From Bacteroidales bacterium (GTDB lineage: Bacteria > Bacteroidota > Bacteroidia > Bacteroidales > WCHB1-69), in the NCBI GenBank assembly GCA_012838875.1, contig DUOL01000236.1, positions 1 to 23,958 of the forward strand: a DNA stretch of 23,958 nt, in the 5' to 3' direction. The notes below the pieces were generated by a model, which saw nothing but the letters and a program-made list of their open reading frames with translations, searched no databases and was not told the origin of the DNA. Positions within the stretch are counted from its first letter, which is position 1; every line of letters begins with the position of its first letter. The translations under genes and the position numbers were made by a program. Shown one piece after another: positions 7,764 through 15,782 of this stretch.

Positions 7764-8717
7764 TTACCGCAATTCCCAATCGGCAATTTTCAAGTCATCG
7801 TCTTCGAGAATCGCCAAATAATTCTGATAACGAGTTAGAGCGATTTTGCCCTCTTCAACGGCTTTAATGACCGTACAATCCGGCTCATGTACATGAAGAC
7901 AATTAGAAAATCTACATTGATTATTATACTGCCGTATTTCAGGAAAATAATCCCGAATTTCATCTTTTGAATATTGAATTAATCCGAACTCCTTAATTCC
8001 GGGCGTATCTATAATTCCACCGCCACATTGCAACTGAAACATTTGAGCAAAAGTAGTTGTATGTTTCCCCTTTTGATGATATTGAGATATTTCACCGACT
8101 TTCAAATCTAAGGTGGGATCAACCGCATTGATTAACGCAGACTTCCCAACTCCCGAGTGCCCACTAAATAGAGAGATTGAGTTCGACATTTTCTCTTTTA
8201 ACTGGCTAATATTTTCACCCGTCATCACCGAACAACAAAGGGTATCGTACCCAATAGATGAGTAAAGCTCCGAAAGCTCCTGAACCACCGCCCGCTCTTT
8301 TTCATTATATAAATCCATCTTATTAAATAATAAACAGACCGGAATTCTAAACCCCTCCGCCGCCACAAGAAATCTATCTATAAAACCGAGCGAAGTACGC
8401 GGTGATTTCAGCGTGATGACCAAAAAGGCAATATCAATATTTGCCGCTATCAAGTGATTAATCTTCGATAGCCTTGTCGCTTTTCTGTCAATATAATTCT
8501 TACGCGGAAGAATCTCCATAATTACCCCCGAAGAATCTTCTTCGATAATAAAGTGTACTCTATCTCCCACTACAATCGGGTTTGTATTTAACACCTTTTC
8601 TTTACGAAATTGCCCGCGTAATCGACAATTCACTTTCTGCCTATCGTCCGTCAATACTTCGTGCCAACTTCCCGTTGACTTAATTACAATCCCATTTTGC
8701 AACTTTGATTTCCCCAT
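7764..8717 (-). CDS. rsgA: Ribosome small-subunit biogenesis GTPase RsgA
   Basis: A 317-residue circularly permuted GTPase that checks late maturation of the 30S subunit in the cytoplasm. An N-terminal OB fold (~5-75) is followed by G4 N-K-M-D (132-135), the P-loop G-H-S-G-V-G-K-S (186-193), the G2 threonines in K-H-T-T-T (218-222) and G3 D-T-P-G (237-240); this order is the hallmark of the family. The C-terminal zinc site is C268-x4-C273-x-H275-x5-C281. All key residues are intact and the length is normal. It is monocistronic as far as can be seen. Confidence 0.97.
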   Translation of the reverse strand: MGKSKLQNGIVIKSTGSWHEVLTDDRQKVNCRLRGQFRKEKVLNTNPIVVGDRVHFIIEEDSSGVIMEILPRKNYIDRKATRLSKINHLIAANIDIAFLVITLKSPRTSLGFIDRFLVAAEGFRIPVCLLFNKMDLYNEKERAVVQELSELYSSIGYDTLCCSVMTGENISQLKEKMSNSISLFSGHSGVGKSALINAVDPTLDLKVGEISQYHQKGKHTTTFAQMFQLQCGGGIIDTPGIKEFGLIQYSKDEIRDYFPEIRQYNNQCRFSNCLHVHEPDCTVIKAVEEGKIALTRYQNYLAILEDDDLKIADWELR

Positions 8718-8837
8718 TTTATGCTAAGTTAGTAAGTAAAGTAAAAAAGAAAGCAATATTACAACAATTAAATGAAATAAAAGAAAAAACGAACGACTTT
8801 ATTTTAAAAAAAATATCATTTTTTTAAAAATATAGTG

Positions 8838-8845
8838 TATTTTTG
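8838..8845 (+). promoter_or_regulatory. -7 promoter element (TATTTTTG) of pepE
   Basis: Exact TAnnTTTG, 37 bases before the pepE ATG. The preceding bases ATAGTG are the same as in front of the CAU tRNA promoter at 17056. Confidence 0.6.
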
Positions 8846-8882
8846 TACTTTCTTTTCATTAATTACAATAAAAAATTTCATT

Positions 8883-9656
8883 ATGAACCTTCTTTTAATT
8901 AGCAATTCTACCAATTACAAAGAACCTTATTTAGAATGGTGTATGCCGTTAATTCAGCAATTTCTATCCAAAGAGTTAAAAAAAATACTTTTTATCCCTT
9001 ATGCAGGAGTTCTTATTAATGGGAAAAGTTACCCCGCCAGCTACGATGCGTATGCTGAAAGAGTAGAAGGAGTGTTTCAAAAATACAATCTTCATATTAA
9101 CTCCATTCACAAAGCCTCCGACCCAGTCGAAGCGGTCAATCAAGCAGATGCCATAATCGTTGGAGGCGGAAATACATTTCATTTAGTTGCTGAATTACAT
9201 AAATATAATCTCCTTACGCCTATCCGAAGAAAAGTGTTGGAAGAGACTCCTTATGTTGGCTGGAGTGCCGGTTCGAACATTGCCTCCCCAACCCTCTCTA
9301 CTACCAATGATATGCCTATTATCATGCCAAAAAGTTTCGAAACTCTTTATTTAGTTCCTTTCCAAATCAATCCCCACTTTTTAGATCCTTATCCGGAAGA
9401 GATAAATGACGCTATCCGACATGGCGGAGAAACACGTCAAGATAGAATTAATGAGTTTTTAGCTGTAAATCAAAATGTTACCGTAGTAGGTTTACGCGAA
9501 GCGTCCGCACTACTTGTTCAAAAAGACAAAATACATATTAAAGGGAAAAAACCTCTTCGTATTATGCGTTTTGCAGAAACTCCTTTTGAAATAAAGCCGG
9601 AAACCATAGTAGATTTCACATTTAAAATAGTAGGTCTCTCACTTTTAAAAAAATAA
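8883..9656 (+). CDS. pepE: Peptidase E (alpha-aspartyl dipeptidase)
   Basis: A 257-residue cytoplasmic serine peptidase of family S51 that splits dipeptides with N-terminal aspartate. I place the start at the ATG at 8883 (M-N-L-L-L-I-S-N-S); a GTG 48 bases upstream would overlap the promoter. G-G-G-N-T-F-H is at 94-100; the nucleophile is S128 in G-W-S-A-G-S; H165 lies in N-P-H-F and E206 in G-L-R-E-A-S, matching the Ser-His-Glu triad known from enteric PepE. It is slightly longer than the ~230-residue enteric enzyme. It is followed after 31 bases by the DHOD-like gene, probably in one operon. Confidence 0.93.
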   Translation: MNLLLISNSTNYKEPYLEWCMPLIQQFLSKELKKILFIPYAGVLINGKSYPASYDAYAERVEGVFQKYNLHINSIHKASDPVEAVNQADAIIVGGGNTFHLVAELHKYNLLTPIRRKVLEETPYVGWSAGSNIASPTLSTTNDMPIIMPKSFETLYLVPFQINPHFLDPYPEEINDAIRHGGETRQDRINEFLAVNQNVTVVGLREASALLVQKDKIHIKGKKPLRIMRFAETPFEIKPETIVDFTFKIVGLSLLKK

Positions 9657-9687
9657 TTTAAAATACAAACAATATTTCTCAAATGTC

Positions 9688-10674
9688 ATGACAAACATAT
9701 CGACAAAATATATGGGATTTGAATTAGCAAGTCCGCTTATTTTAGGAAGTTGCGGTTTAAGCAAGCATCTTGATAATTTAAAAATAGCTGAAGACAGCGG
9801 TTTTGGAGCTGCAGTACTTAAATCTATTTTTGAAGAAGAGATTCGACAAGATGTAAAAAAACTTTTTGACGAAAAACATAGCACCCATTATGACTCATTG
9901 GCTTACGACTATCTTGTTCATTATCAAGAAAAAGAATCCTTTGACAAGCATCTCAATTTAATTTTAGAAGCTAAGGAATCACTACAGATGCCTGTTATTG
10001 CAAGTATTAACTGCTATTCATCGCGTGGCTGGATTAAATATGCTAAAATGATTGAGGAAGCCGGGGCGAAAGCATTAGAAGTTAATTTCTTTTTGCTGCC
10101 TACCGACTTTAATAAAGATGCCGAAGAGTATCGCAAAGAATACTTCTCTCTTATTAAAGAATTGAAAGAGAATCTAAATATTCCGATTGCTCTTAAAACC
10201 TCTTTTTATTTCACTGATTTATCACACTTCATGTTACATTTATCGTACAGTGGCTTAGCTGCTTTAGTACTTTTCAACCGTTTTCATGCCCCCGATATTA
10301 ATATCGAAACACTCAAATATAAACCTAATCGCAGTCTGAGTTCCACAAGCGAATTAAATGAAACATTGCGTTGGATTGGACTTTTCAGCCAACGATTACG
10401 TTGTGATATAGCCGCAACCACGGGCGTACAAAATGCAGAAGGAATGATAAAATTGCTTTTAGCAGGAGCGGACGCGGTACAAGCAGCTTCCATTTTTTAT
10501 AAAAACGGAATAAACTATGGTGCTACGATGATTAAGGAATTAAAAGAGTGGATGGAAAAACAAAATTTTAAAACTATTGATGAATTTAAAGCTAAACTAA
10601 ATTTTAAAAATATAGAAAATCCCTCTATCTATTTCCGCACACAATTTATGAAATATATGGCAGGAATGGAGTAA
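9688..10674 (+). CDS. Dihydroorotate dehydrogenase-like flavoprotein of unknown substrate
   Basis: A 328-residue TIM-barrel protein of the dihydroorotate dehydrogenase/PreA superfamily. N-terminal N-P-x-x-type block S-P-L-I-L-G-S-C-G (15-23), I-A-S-I-N-C (104-109), and the C-terminal FMN phosphate-binding segments A-T-T-G-V (near 250) and G-A-D-A-V-Q (near 270) suggest FMN binding. In class 1 DHODs the active-site loop reads N-x-S-C-P-N; here the corresponding segment is V-N-F-F-L-L-P (132-138), so the catalytic cysteine is missing. True pyrimidine synthesis activity is therefore doubtful. Databases call this Bacteroidota family 'dihydroorotate dehydrogenase-like'. It follows pepE in the same direction by 31 bases. 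Confidence 0.85.
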   Translation: MTNISTKYMGFELASPLILGSCGLSKHLDNLKIAEDSGFGAAVLKSIFEEEIRQDVKKLFDEKHSTHYDSLAYDYLVHYQEKESFDKHLNLILEAKESLQMPVIASINCYSSRGWIKYAKMIEEAGAKALEVNFFLLPTDFNKDAEEYRKEYFSLIKELKENLNIPIALKTSFYFTDLSHFMLHLSYSGLAALVLFNRFHAPDINIETLKYKPNRSLSSTSELNETLRWIGLFSQRLRCDIAATTGVQNAEGMIKLLLAGADAVQAASIFYKNGINYGATMIKELKEWMEKQNFKTIDEFKAKLNFKNIENPSIYFRTQFMKYMAGME

Positions 10675-10701
10675 ATATAACAATAATATCATTTTTTAAT
10701 A

Positions 10702-10709
10702 TATCTTTG
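10702..10709 (+). promoter_or_regulatory. -7 promoter element (TATCTTTG)
   Basis: Exact TAnnTTTG, 60 bases before the type IX cargo gene, implying a leader of about 50 bases. No clear -33. Confidence 0.55.
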
Positions 10710-10769
10710 CAACAAATTTTATTTTCTAAGTTAAAACAATTTATTTTAAATTAAAATCAAATAAAAGTT

Positions 10770-12476
10770 ATGAAAAAATTATTATCAATCTTATTTTTGG
10801 GCGGATTGTTTTTCTTTGCACCCCAAAGTTATGCTCAAGAAACAATCGTTTTTAGTGAAAATTTCAATAATTTCATAGACGGCACACCCAATTCAGGCTG
10901 TTCTTCTACTGATATTTCTGCAACTCTTGATACCTACACTCAACAACCCGGTTGGACTGGAACCAAAGTTTACCAAGCCGGTGGTGCTGTAAAATTAGGA
11001 ACAAGTAGTATCAAAGGTTGGATACAACTACCCGCAATTGATTTATCCGCCAACGGAGGAAATTTTATCATTCGTTTTAAATCAATGGCATGGAACGGTG
11101 ATAAAAGACAGCTTAAAATCATCGTTAATGGAAATGAAAATATTGTTGACGGACTCAATAACAATACAAGTTATACTTTTAGCGACTTTGAACTATTTTT
11201 ATCAGGTGGGACTAACAATACCGTTATCAGATTTGAAGGGCTAGAAGATGCTAAAAGTAGATTTTTCTTAGAAGACTTAACAATATCTACATTTAGTGGT
11301 GCTTTAATTGCTTTCAATCCCATGACACTTGACTTTGGCGATGTAACGGAAAATAGCACACAAACCCTATCTACTGTTGCGACCGGCTTTAATTTAACCG
11401 AAAACTCTTATACGGTAACTGTTACAGGAACAGGATATGCGACTACCGTAACTTCGTTGACAAAAGCAGAATTAACAGCCGGAGCTACAATTCCTGTTTC
11501 TCTTAATACGACAGCAGCAGGAAATTATGCCGGAACTTTAACTATTACCGGTACTGACTTGACAAATCCGGCAACTACTAACTTAACCGCAACCTGCGTT
11601 ACTACCGTAGAAATTTCCACAATTGCAGAACTTAGAAGCAAACTTAGTATTGCCGATACTACAAGTCAAGTGCATGACGCAACAAATTACCTTTTAGTTG
11701 GTAATGTTATTGTTACTTCGTACTCCGAAAGCGGAAATAACTTCTTTGCAACAATTCAAGATGAAACAGGAGCAATTTTAATTTATGATAACGGTGGCAA
11801 CTTTATCTCTAATTTAGAACAAGGTCAAGAAATTACCGATATTTACGGCACTTTAATTAATTACTACGGTTTATTAGAGTTCATACCGAAAGTGCAAGCG
11901 CCAAGAATCGTTTCTCCTTTTACTGACCCTGACGCAATTACACCCCTTGATGTTACCATTGAAACGATGAATGATTATGCTTTTATGACAGAACATCAAT
12001 CGGAATTAATTAAATTAACCCATGTTAAATTTACAACAGCAGGGACCTTTACATACTACGAAAAATACTCCATAACGGACGGAAATGCAACGGACGCCGT
12101 AGTATTTGCCTTTTATAAAGATGCCAACTATATTGGAACGACTATCCCACTTGAATATACGGATTTAACAGGAGTTTCATATATGACACGTGGTAAATAC
12201 TATATCATTCCTCGTTCAATGGATGATTTAGTTAATATTAACGATGTTAATGTGGAAAATCAAATAACGGTTTATCCTAATCCTGCTAATAACCAACTAT
12301 TTATCCAAGGACTCCAACCTACAAAAGTTGAATTTTATAATGTTCTTGGAAATTTAATTTACACCATTGACAATCCTACTCAAACTCTTTCTATAACTTC
12401 CTTAGCTAACGGAACATATTTTGTCAAAATTACGACTGAAGAAGGAGTAGCTGTTAAACAAATCGTTAAGCAATAA
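10770..12476 (+). CDS. Type IX secretion cargo protein with C-terminal sorting domain
   Basis: A 568-residue secreted protein. Signal peptide 1-22 (Q-S-Y-A/Q). Residues ~24-176 are a beta-rich jelly-roll-like domain (F-S-E-N-F-N-N opening, as in 'choice-of-anchor' modules). ~180-278 is an immunoglobulin-like/ASH domain (L-D-F-G-D-V and G-N-Y-A-G-T-L-T-I). ~281-490 resembles an OB-fold module (N-Y-L-L-V-G-N-V, T-I-Q-D-E-T-G-A). ~497-568 is a type A sorting domain: V-Y-P-N-P-A-N-N, V-L-G-N-L-I, G-T-Y-F-V-K-I and a basic end. It should cross the outer membrane by the type IX system and be anchored or released. No catalytic residues are recognisable, so adhesion or binding is a guess. Own promoter and strong terminator; monocistronic. 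Confidence 0.88.
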   Translation: MKKLLSILFLGGLFFFAPQSYAQETIVFSENFNNFIDGTPNSGCSSTDISATLDTYTQQPGWTGTKVYQAGGAVKLGTSSIKGWIQLPAIDLSANGGNFIIRFKSMAWNGDKRQLKIIVNGNENIVDGLNNNTSYTFSDFELFLSGGTNNTVIRFEGLEDAKSRFFLEDLTISTFSGALIAFNPMTLDFGDVTENSTQTLSTVATGFNLTENSYTVTVTGTGYATTVTSLTKAELTAGATIPVSLNTTAAGNYAGTLTITGTDLTNPATTNLTATCVTTVEISTIAELRSKLSIADTTSQVHDATNYLLVGNVIVTSYSESGNNFFATIQDETGAILIYDNGGNFISNLEQGQEITDIYGTLINYYGLLEFIPKVQAPRIVSPFTDPDAITPLDVTIETMNDYAFMTEHQSELIKLTHVKFTTAGTFTYYEKYSITDGNATDAVVFAFYKDANYIGTTIPLEYTDLTGVSYMTRGKYYIIPRSMDDLVNINDVNVENQITVYPNPANNQLFIQGLQPTKVEFYNVLGNLIYTIDNPTQTLSITSLANGTYFVKITTEEGVAVKQIVKQ

Positions 12477-12499
12477 GAATTTATCTATAAATTCATAAT

Positions 12500-12533
12500 A
12501 AAAAACGAGAGGCTTGCGCCTCTCGTTTTTTTT
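12500..12533. terminator. Bidirectional intrinsic terminator
   Basis: Perfect 14-bp stem 12500-12513 with 12518-12531, loop TTGC, core CGAGAGGC/GCCTCTCG flanked by an A-run on the left and eight T on the right. It ends the cargo-protein gene on the plus strand and can end the tRNA-Ser transcript on the minus strand. Confidence 0.93.
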
Positions 12534-12542
12534 ATTTGTTTT

Positions 12543-12591
12543 CGGACTTTAGTATAGGGATAATCTATTGGTGTCCTTGTGTCAAAGTCCG
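12543..12591. repeat. Inverted repeat between terminator and tRNA-Ser
   Basis: CGGACTTT (12543-12550) pairs perfectly with AAAGTCCG (12584-12591), with a weak ATAG/CTAT helix inside. On the minus strand it forms the trailer of tRNA-Ser ahead of the terminator, so it may guide 3' processing; this is inference. Confidence 0.5.
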
Positions 12592-12597
12592 ATGTTG

Positions 12598-12684
12598 CGG
12601 AAAATGAGGGATTCGAACCCCCGGTACCCCGAAGGGTACAACAGATTTCGAGTCTGCCCCGTTCGACCGCTCCGGCAATTTTCC
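12598..12684 (-). tRNA. tRNA-Ser(CGA)
   Basis: An 87-base cloverleaf. The 7-bp acceptor pairs GGAAAAT with ATTTTCC, with discriminator G. The anticodon stem GCAGA/TCTGT holds loop CTCGAAA (anticodon CGA, reading UCG). A long variable arm with a TTCG-capped hairpin is typical of serine tRNAs, and the T arm is GGGGG-TTCGAAT-CCCTC. CCA is not encoded. A -7 element sits just upstream. Confidence 0.95.
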
Positions 12685-12688
12685 GATG

Positions 12689-12696
12689 CAAAAATA
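12689..12696 (-). promoter_or_regulatory. -7 promoter element (TATTTTTG) of tRNA-Ser
   Basis: Exact TAnnTTTG on the minus strand, ending four bases before the mature tRNA 5' end. It is followed by CA like the other tRNA promoters here. Confidence 0.6.
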
Positions 12697-12720
12697 CTAT
12701 TTTTTTCAAATGATTTCATA

Positions 12721-12755
12721 ATAAAAAAAGTAGTCCATTTTCTTGAACTACTTTG
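12721..12755 (-). terminator. Intrinsic terminator after tRNA-Leu
   Basis: Stem 12727-12734 with 12747-12754 (8 bp, AAAGTAGT/ACTACTTT), 12-base loop. Read on the minus strand it ends in a run of seven T. It separates the tRNA-Leu transcript from the tRNA-Ser promoter. Confidence 0.8.
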
Positions 12756-12758
12756 TTG

Positions 12759-12840
12759 TGCGGATGAGGAGACTCGAACTCCTACGCCTCTCGGCACTAG
12801 ATCCTAAGTCTAGCGCGGCTACCAATTACGCCACATCCGC
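12759..12840 (-). tRNA. tRNA-Leu(UAG)
   Basis: An 82-base cloverleaf. The acceptor is GCGGATG/CATCCGC with discriminator A. The anticodon stem CTAGA/TCTAG holds loop CTTAGGA (anticodon UAG, reading CUA and related Leu codons). The variable arm is of class II form and the T arm is GAG-TTCGAGT-CTC. CCA is not encoded. Confidence 0.95.
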
Positions 12841-12855
12841 AATAATTTTGCGGTG

Positions 12856-12863
12856 CAAAAATA
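12856..12863 (-). promoter_or_regulatory. -7 promoter element (TATTTTTG) of tRNA-Leu
   Basis: Exact TAnnTTTG on the minus strand, 15 bases before the mature tRNA-Leu 5' end, again preceded by G and followed by CA. Confidence 0.6.
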
Positions 12864-12918
12864 CACTTTTTTCTTATACTAATTAATTTTTTTTAGTTTT
12901 CCTTCCGTACATTTTTAC

Positions 12919-12926
12919 TATCTTTG
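12919..12926 (+). promoter_or_regulatory. -7 promoter element (TATCTTTG) of pepD
   Basis: Exact TAnnTTTG, 46 bases before the pepD ATG. A T-rich patch about 18 bases upstream may serve as the -33. Confidence 0.6.
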
Positions 12927-12972
12927 TCCTTTAATAAAAAATCTTTTTTAATCATCAATAATTTATACATAC

Positions 12973-14430
12973 ATGAAGAATAATATCTTAGAATTAGAAC
13001 CAAGAAACGTTTTTTATTACTTTAACGAAATTTGTAAAATTCCACGCCCTTCTAAAAAGGAAGAGAAAATTGTTGCATGGCTTTTAGAAGTAGGAAAACA
13101 ACTCGGTTTAGAAACAAAAAGAGATAAAATTGGAAACGTACTTATCTCAAAACCGGCAACAAAAGGCAAAGAGAATGTAACTCCCGTTATTTTCCAAAGT
13201 CACGTCGATATGGTTTGCGAAAAAAATAGCGATGTTGTTTTTGATTTTGATAAAGACGCAATACAACCCTATATTGACGGCGAATGGATTAAAGCAAAAG
13301 GTACGACCTTAGGAGCTGACGACGGCATCGGCATGGCTATCGCCCTTGCTATCTTAGCCTCAAAGGAAATTGAACACGGTCCGATTGAGGCTCTATTTAC
13401 AGTAGACGAAGAGACCGGTTTATCAGGCGCCTTTGCTCTCGAAGCCGGTTTTATGAAAGGTAAAATGTTACTCAATCTTGATTCTGAAGACGAAGGAGAA
13501 TTTTTTATCGGCTGTGCAGGCGGAAAAGATACTGTAGCAACTTTAGAAACCGAATTTGAAACCGACCTGCATGAAAAGAGTGTTGCCTATAATATAATGA
13601 TTAGAGGTTTGCAGGGTGGACACTCAGGAGACGATATTAATAAGGGTCGCGGCAACGCTGTAAAACTGCTAACTCGTATTTTATGGAATGGTTATCAAAT
13701 ATTTGACGCACGAATTGCCCACATTGACGCCGGAAATTTACGCAACGCTATCGCCCGCGAAGGAAAAGCTTGGGTCGTAGTTCCACAAGAACTCGCAACA
13801 GATTTTGAATTTTATTTGAAGAAAATGAACCAACTTTTCAAAGATGAATTTCGCGTTACCGACCCACAAGTTGAAGTCGTTTTTGAAAAAACTAAACTCC
13901 CTAAACGTATCCTTAGCGAGTTTTTACAAATTGATATTTTGAATGCACTCTACGTTTGTCCGCATGGCGTGTTAGCAATGGCACAAGATATTGATAACTT
14001 TGTGGAAACCTCCACCAATTTAGCCTCTATCAAAATGGACGACCAGAAAATTACAATTACGACAAGCCAACGAAGCTCCGTTGAATCACGCAAAGAGTGT
14101 GCTGTGGAGAGAGTTTCTGCTACATTTTACATGATTGGTGCAGATGTAGAAAGCGGAGAGGGATACCCCGGCTGGACGCCTAATCCTAATTCCGAAGTTC
14201 TTAAAGTGCTAGAACAAGCATACGTAAATGTATTCAATAAAAAACCGATTGTTAAGGCAATACACGCTGGACTCGAATGTGGATTATTCTCAGAAAAATA
14301 TCCGGATTTAGATATGGTTTCCTACGGACCAACCCTGCGTGACGTGCACTCTCCGGACGAACGTCTCTTGATTGACACCGTGAAAAAAACTTGGGACTTA
14401 ACTGTGGAATTTTTAAGAATCCTCAAATAA
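12973..14430 (+). CDS. pepD: Aminoacyl-histidine dipeptidase PepD
   Basis: A 485-residue metallopeptidase of the M20 family (beta-Ala-His/Xaa-His dipeptidase), the same length as the E. coli enzyme. Zinc ligands are all visible: H77 with D79 in Q-S-H-V-D-M, D116 in G-A-D-D-G-I-G, E146-E147 in D-E-E-T-G, D170 in N-L-D-S-E-D-E, and H459 in V-H-S-P-D-E. The lid domain lies between about residues 190 and 390. A cytoplasmic di-zinc enzyme for using small peptides. It has its own promoter and no partner gene. Confidence 0.96.
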   Translation: MKNNILELEPRNVFYYFNEICKIPRPSKKEEKIVAWLLEVGKQLGLETKRDKIGNVLISKPATKGKENVTPVIFQSHVDMVCEKNSDVVFDFDKDAIQPYIDGEWIKAKGTTLGADDGIGMAIALAILASKEIEHGPIEALFTVDEETGLSGAFALEAGFMKGKMLLNLDSEDEGEFFIGCAGGKDTVATLETEFETDLHEKSVAYNIMIRGLQGGHSGDDINKGRGNAVKLLTRILWNGYQIFDARIAHIDAGNLRNAIAREGKAWVVVPQELATDFEFYLKKMNQLFKDEFRVTDPQVEVVFEKTKLPKRILSEFLQIDILNALYVCPHGVLAMAQDIDNFVETSTNLASIKMDDQKITITTSQRSSVESRKECAVERVSATFYMIGADVESGEGYPGWTPNPNSEVLKVLEQAYVNVFNKKPIVKAIHAGLECGLFSEKYPDLDMVSYGPTLRDVHSPDERLLIDTVKKTWDLTVEFLRILK

Positions 14431-14540
14431 TTGATAAATCCCCTGTTTTAAATAAGTGTTTTTATGTTTCTCTAATTAACTGTAACATCTCTTTGAGGAC
14501 TGTTTTCATTTTTAAGATAGAAAACAATTCTAAAAAGAGT

Positions 14541-14548
14541 TATTTTTG
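14541..14548 (+). promoter_or_regulatory. -7 promoter element (TATTTTTG) of the PagL-like gene
   Basis: Exact TAnnTTTG. It covers a TTG that could be taken as a start codon for the next gene, which argues that the real start is the GTG at 14567. Confidence 0.55.
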
Positions 14549-14566
14549 CCTGCTAAAATTAAAAAT

Positions 14567-15772
14567 GTGAAGAAATCTATTTACCTTATCCTCTTTAAAC
14601 TAGGGTTCTTATTTATTTTTTTTACTTTTTTCCCCAACTCAATATATGCAAAAAACATAGACTCTACAAAAATAAAAGATGATTGGTATATTGAATCGGC
14701 TTTACGATACGGAAGGATTGTCCCTAATAGTAGCGGGACGAAATTATGGAATATCAACGTAATAGGAGCTGATTTACGAATTGGAAAACAAACATTTGGA
14801 AAATCGGAATGGGAACAGTGGTTTGGCTACCCCAACTACGGATTAGCCTTTCGATATGCCCATTTTTCCGATAATATGTTGCAGGATAAAATTGCCTGCT
14901 TTTGGTTTTTATCGGGATCGTTTGTAGACTCTCGCCACCTCTCTTTTCGTTATCAATTAGGCTCCGGATTAGTCTATTTTTTCAATTATTACGACCCTTT
15001 TAAAAATATAGAAAACGTTTTTATTGGAAGTGCCCTGAATGCTCACATTGATTTGAACTTATCCCTCGATTTTACTATTACAAAACAAATAGACCTCATT
15101 CTTCGTGCCAACTTCTCTCACTCTTCGAACGGTGCTATCCGATTCCCCAACTACGGAATTAATCCTATTTCTGGTCAATTAGCTGTGCGTTACCACTTTA
15201 ATGAACGTGCTGAAAAAATATATACGATAGATACCATAAAAACATTTCTACCGAAAAATAGCCTATATTTTACGCTGGCACCCGGATTTAAGCAAAGTAA
15301 AAAAAACTATGTTTACGATAATCCTGACAAATATAGAGTAAAAACAAAATATTTGACAACAACTTTTCAACTTGGCTATTTAAGACAATTTCACCCTAAA
15401 TATCGGTTTGGAGGAGGAATCGACATCATGTACAGCTCAGAGCTAAGGAACTTTTTCCCTCCCGAAAAACAGAATGAGTGGAAATACATGACAACTGCCG
15501 GCTTCGTCTCTTTTGAACTTTTGTACAATAGATTCGTCGTCCACGCTGCCCTTGCAGCCTATATATCACGAAGTGCCGACTTCTATGAATGGTATTATGA
15601 ACGTGCCGGTTTTAAAGTGCTCCTCGGAAAAAATAGAAATCACAGCCTTGGTATTATGCTAAAAGCTCACGCCGGTATGATTGATTACATTGAATGGGGA
15701 TATAATTTTCAATTTTTCAATTGGAATGATAAATCCGTACGTATTTTGAAAAGATTTAAAAAGAGAGTATAA
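14567..15772 (+). CDS. Acyloxyacyl hydrolase / PagL-type lipid A deacylase (GTG start)
   Basis: A 401-residue outer-membrane beta-barrel from the GTG at 14567. A TTG 21 bases upstream is rejected because it lies in the -7 element and spoils the signal peptide. Signal 1-28, cleavage after I-Y-A. The central part shows the PagL signature H-x-S-N at 185-188 (S-H-S-S-N-G followed by N-Y-G-I-N), giving the likely catalytic His185 and Ser187. Amphipathic strands ending in aromatic residues run to the C terminus. PagL enzymes remove the 3-O acyl chain from lipid A in the outer membrane. This version is much longer than classical PagL (~150 residues mature), as is common in Bacteroidota. The LplT-like gene starts 10 bases downstream. 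Confidence 0.75.
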   Translation: MKKSIYLILFKLGFLFIFFTFFPNSIYAKNIDSTKIKDDWYIESALRYGRIVPNSSGTKLWNINVIGADLRIGKQTFGKSEWEQWFGYPNYGLAFRYAHFSDNMLQDKIACFWFLSGSFVDSRHLSFRYQLGSGLVYFFNYYDPFKNIENVFIGSALNAHIDLNLSLDFTITKQIDLILRANFSHSSNGAIRFPNYGINPISGQLAVRYHFNERAEKIYTIDTIKTFLPKNSLYFTLAPGFKQSKKNYVYDNPDKYRVKTKYLTTTFQLGYLRQFHPKYRFGGGIDIMYSSELRNFFPPEKQNEWKYMTTAGFVSFELLYNRFVVHAALAAYISRSADFYEWYYERAGFKVLLGKNRNHSLGIMLKAHAGMIDYIEWGYNFQFFNWNDKSVRILKRFKKRV

Positions 15773-15782
15773 TTATTAATTG

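Noticed and set aside
8835..8882. PepE start at GTG 8835
   Set aside because: It lies in the promoter element; the family-like N-terminus starts at ATG 8883.
12485..12807. Short open frames across the two tRNAs
   Set aside because: They are translations of tRNA and terminator sequence, overlap each other on both strands and have no protein-like features.
14546..14566. Longer PagL-like protein starting at TTG 14546
   Set aside because: The TTG is the end of the -7 promoter element TATTTTTG, and the extra residues spoil an otherwise clean signal peptide starting at GTG 14567.
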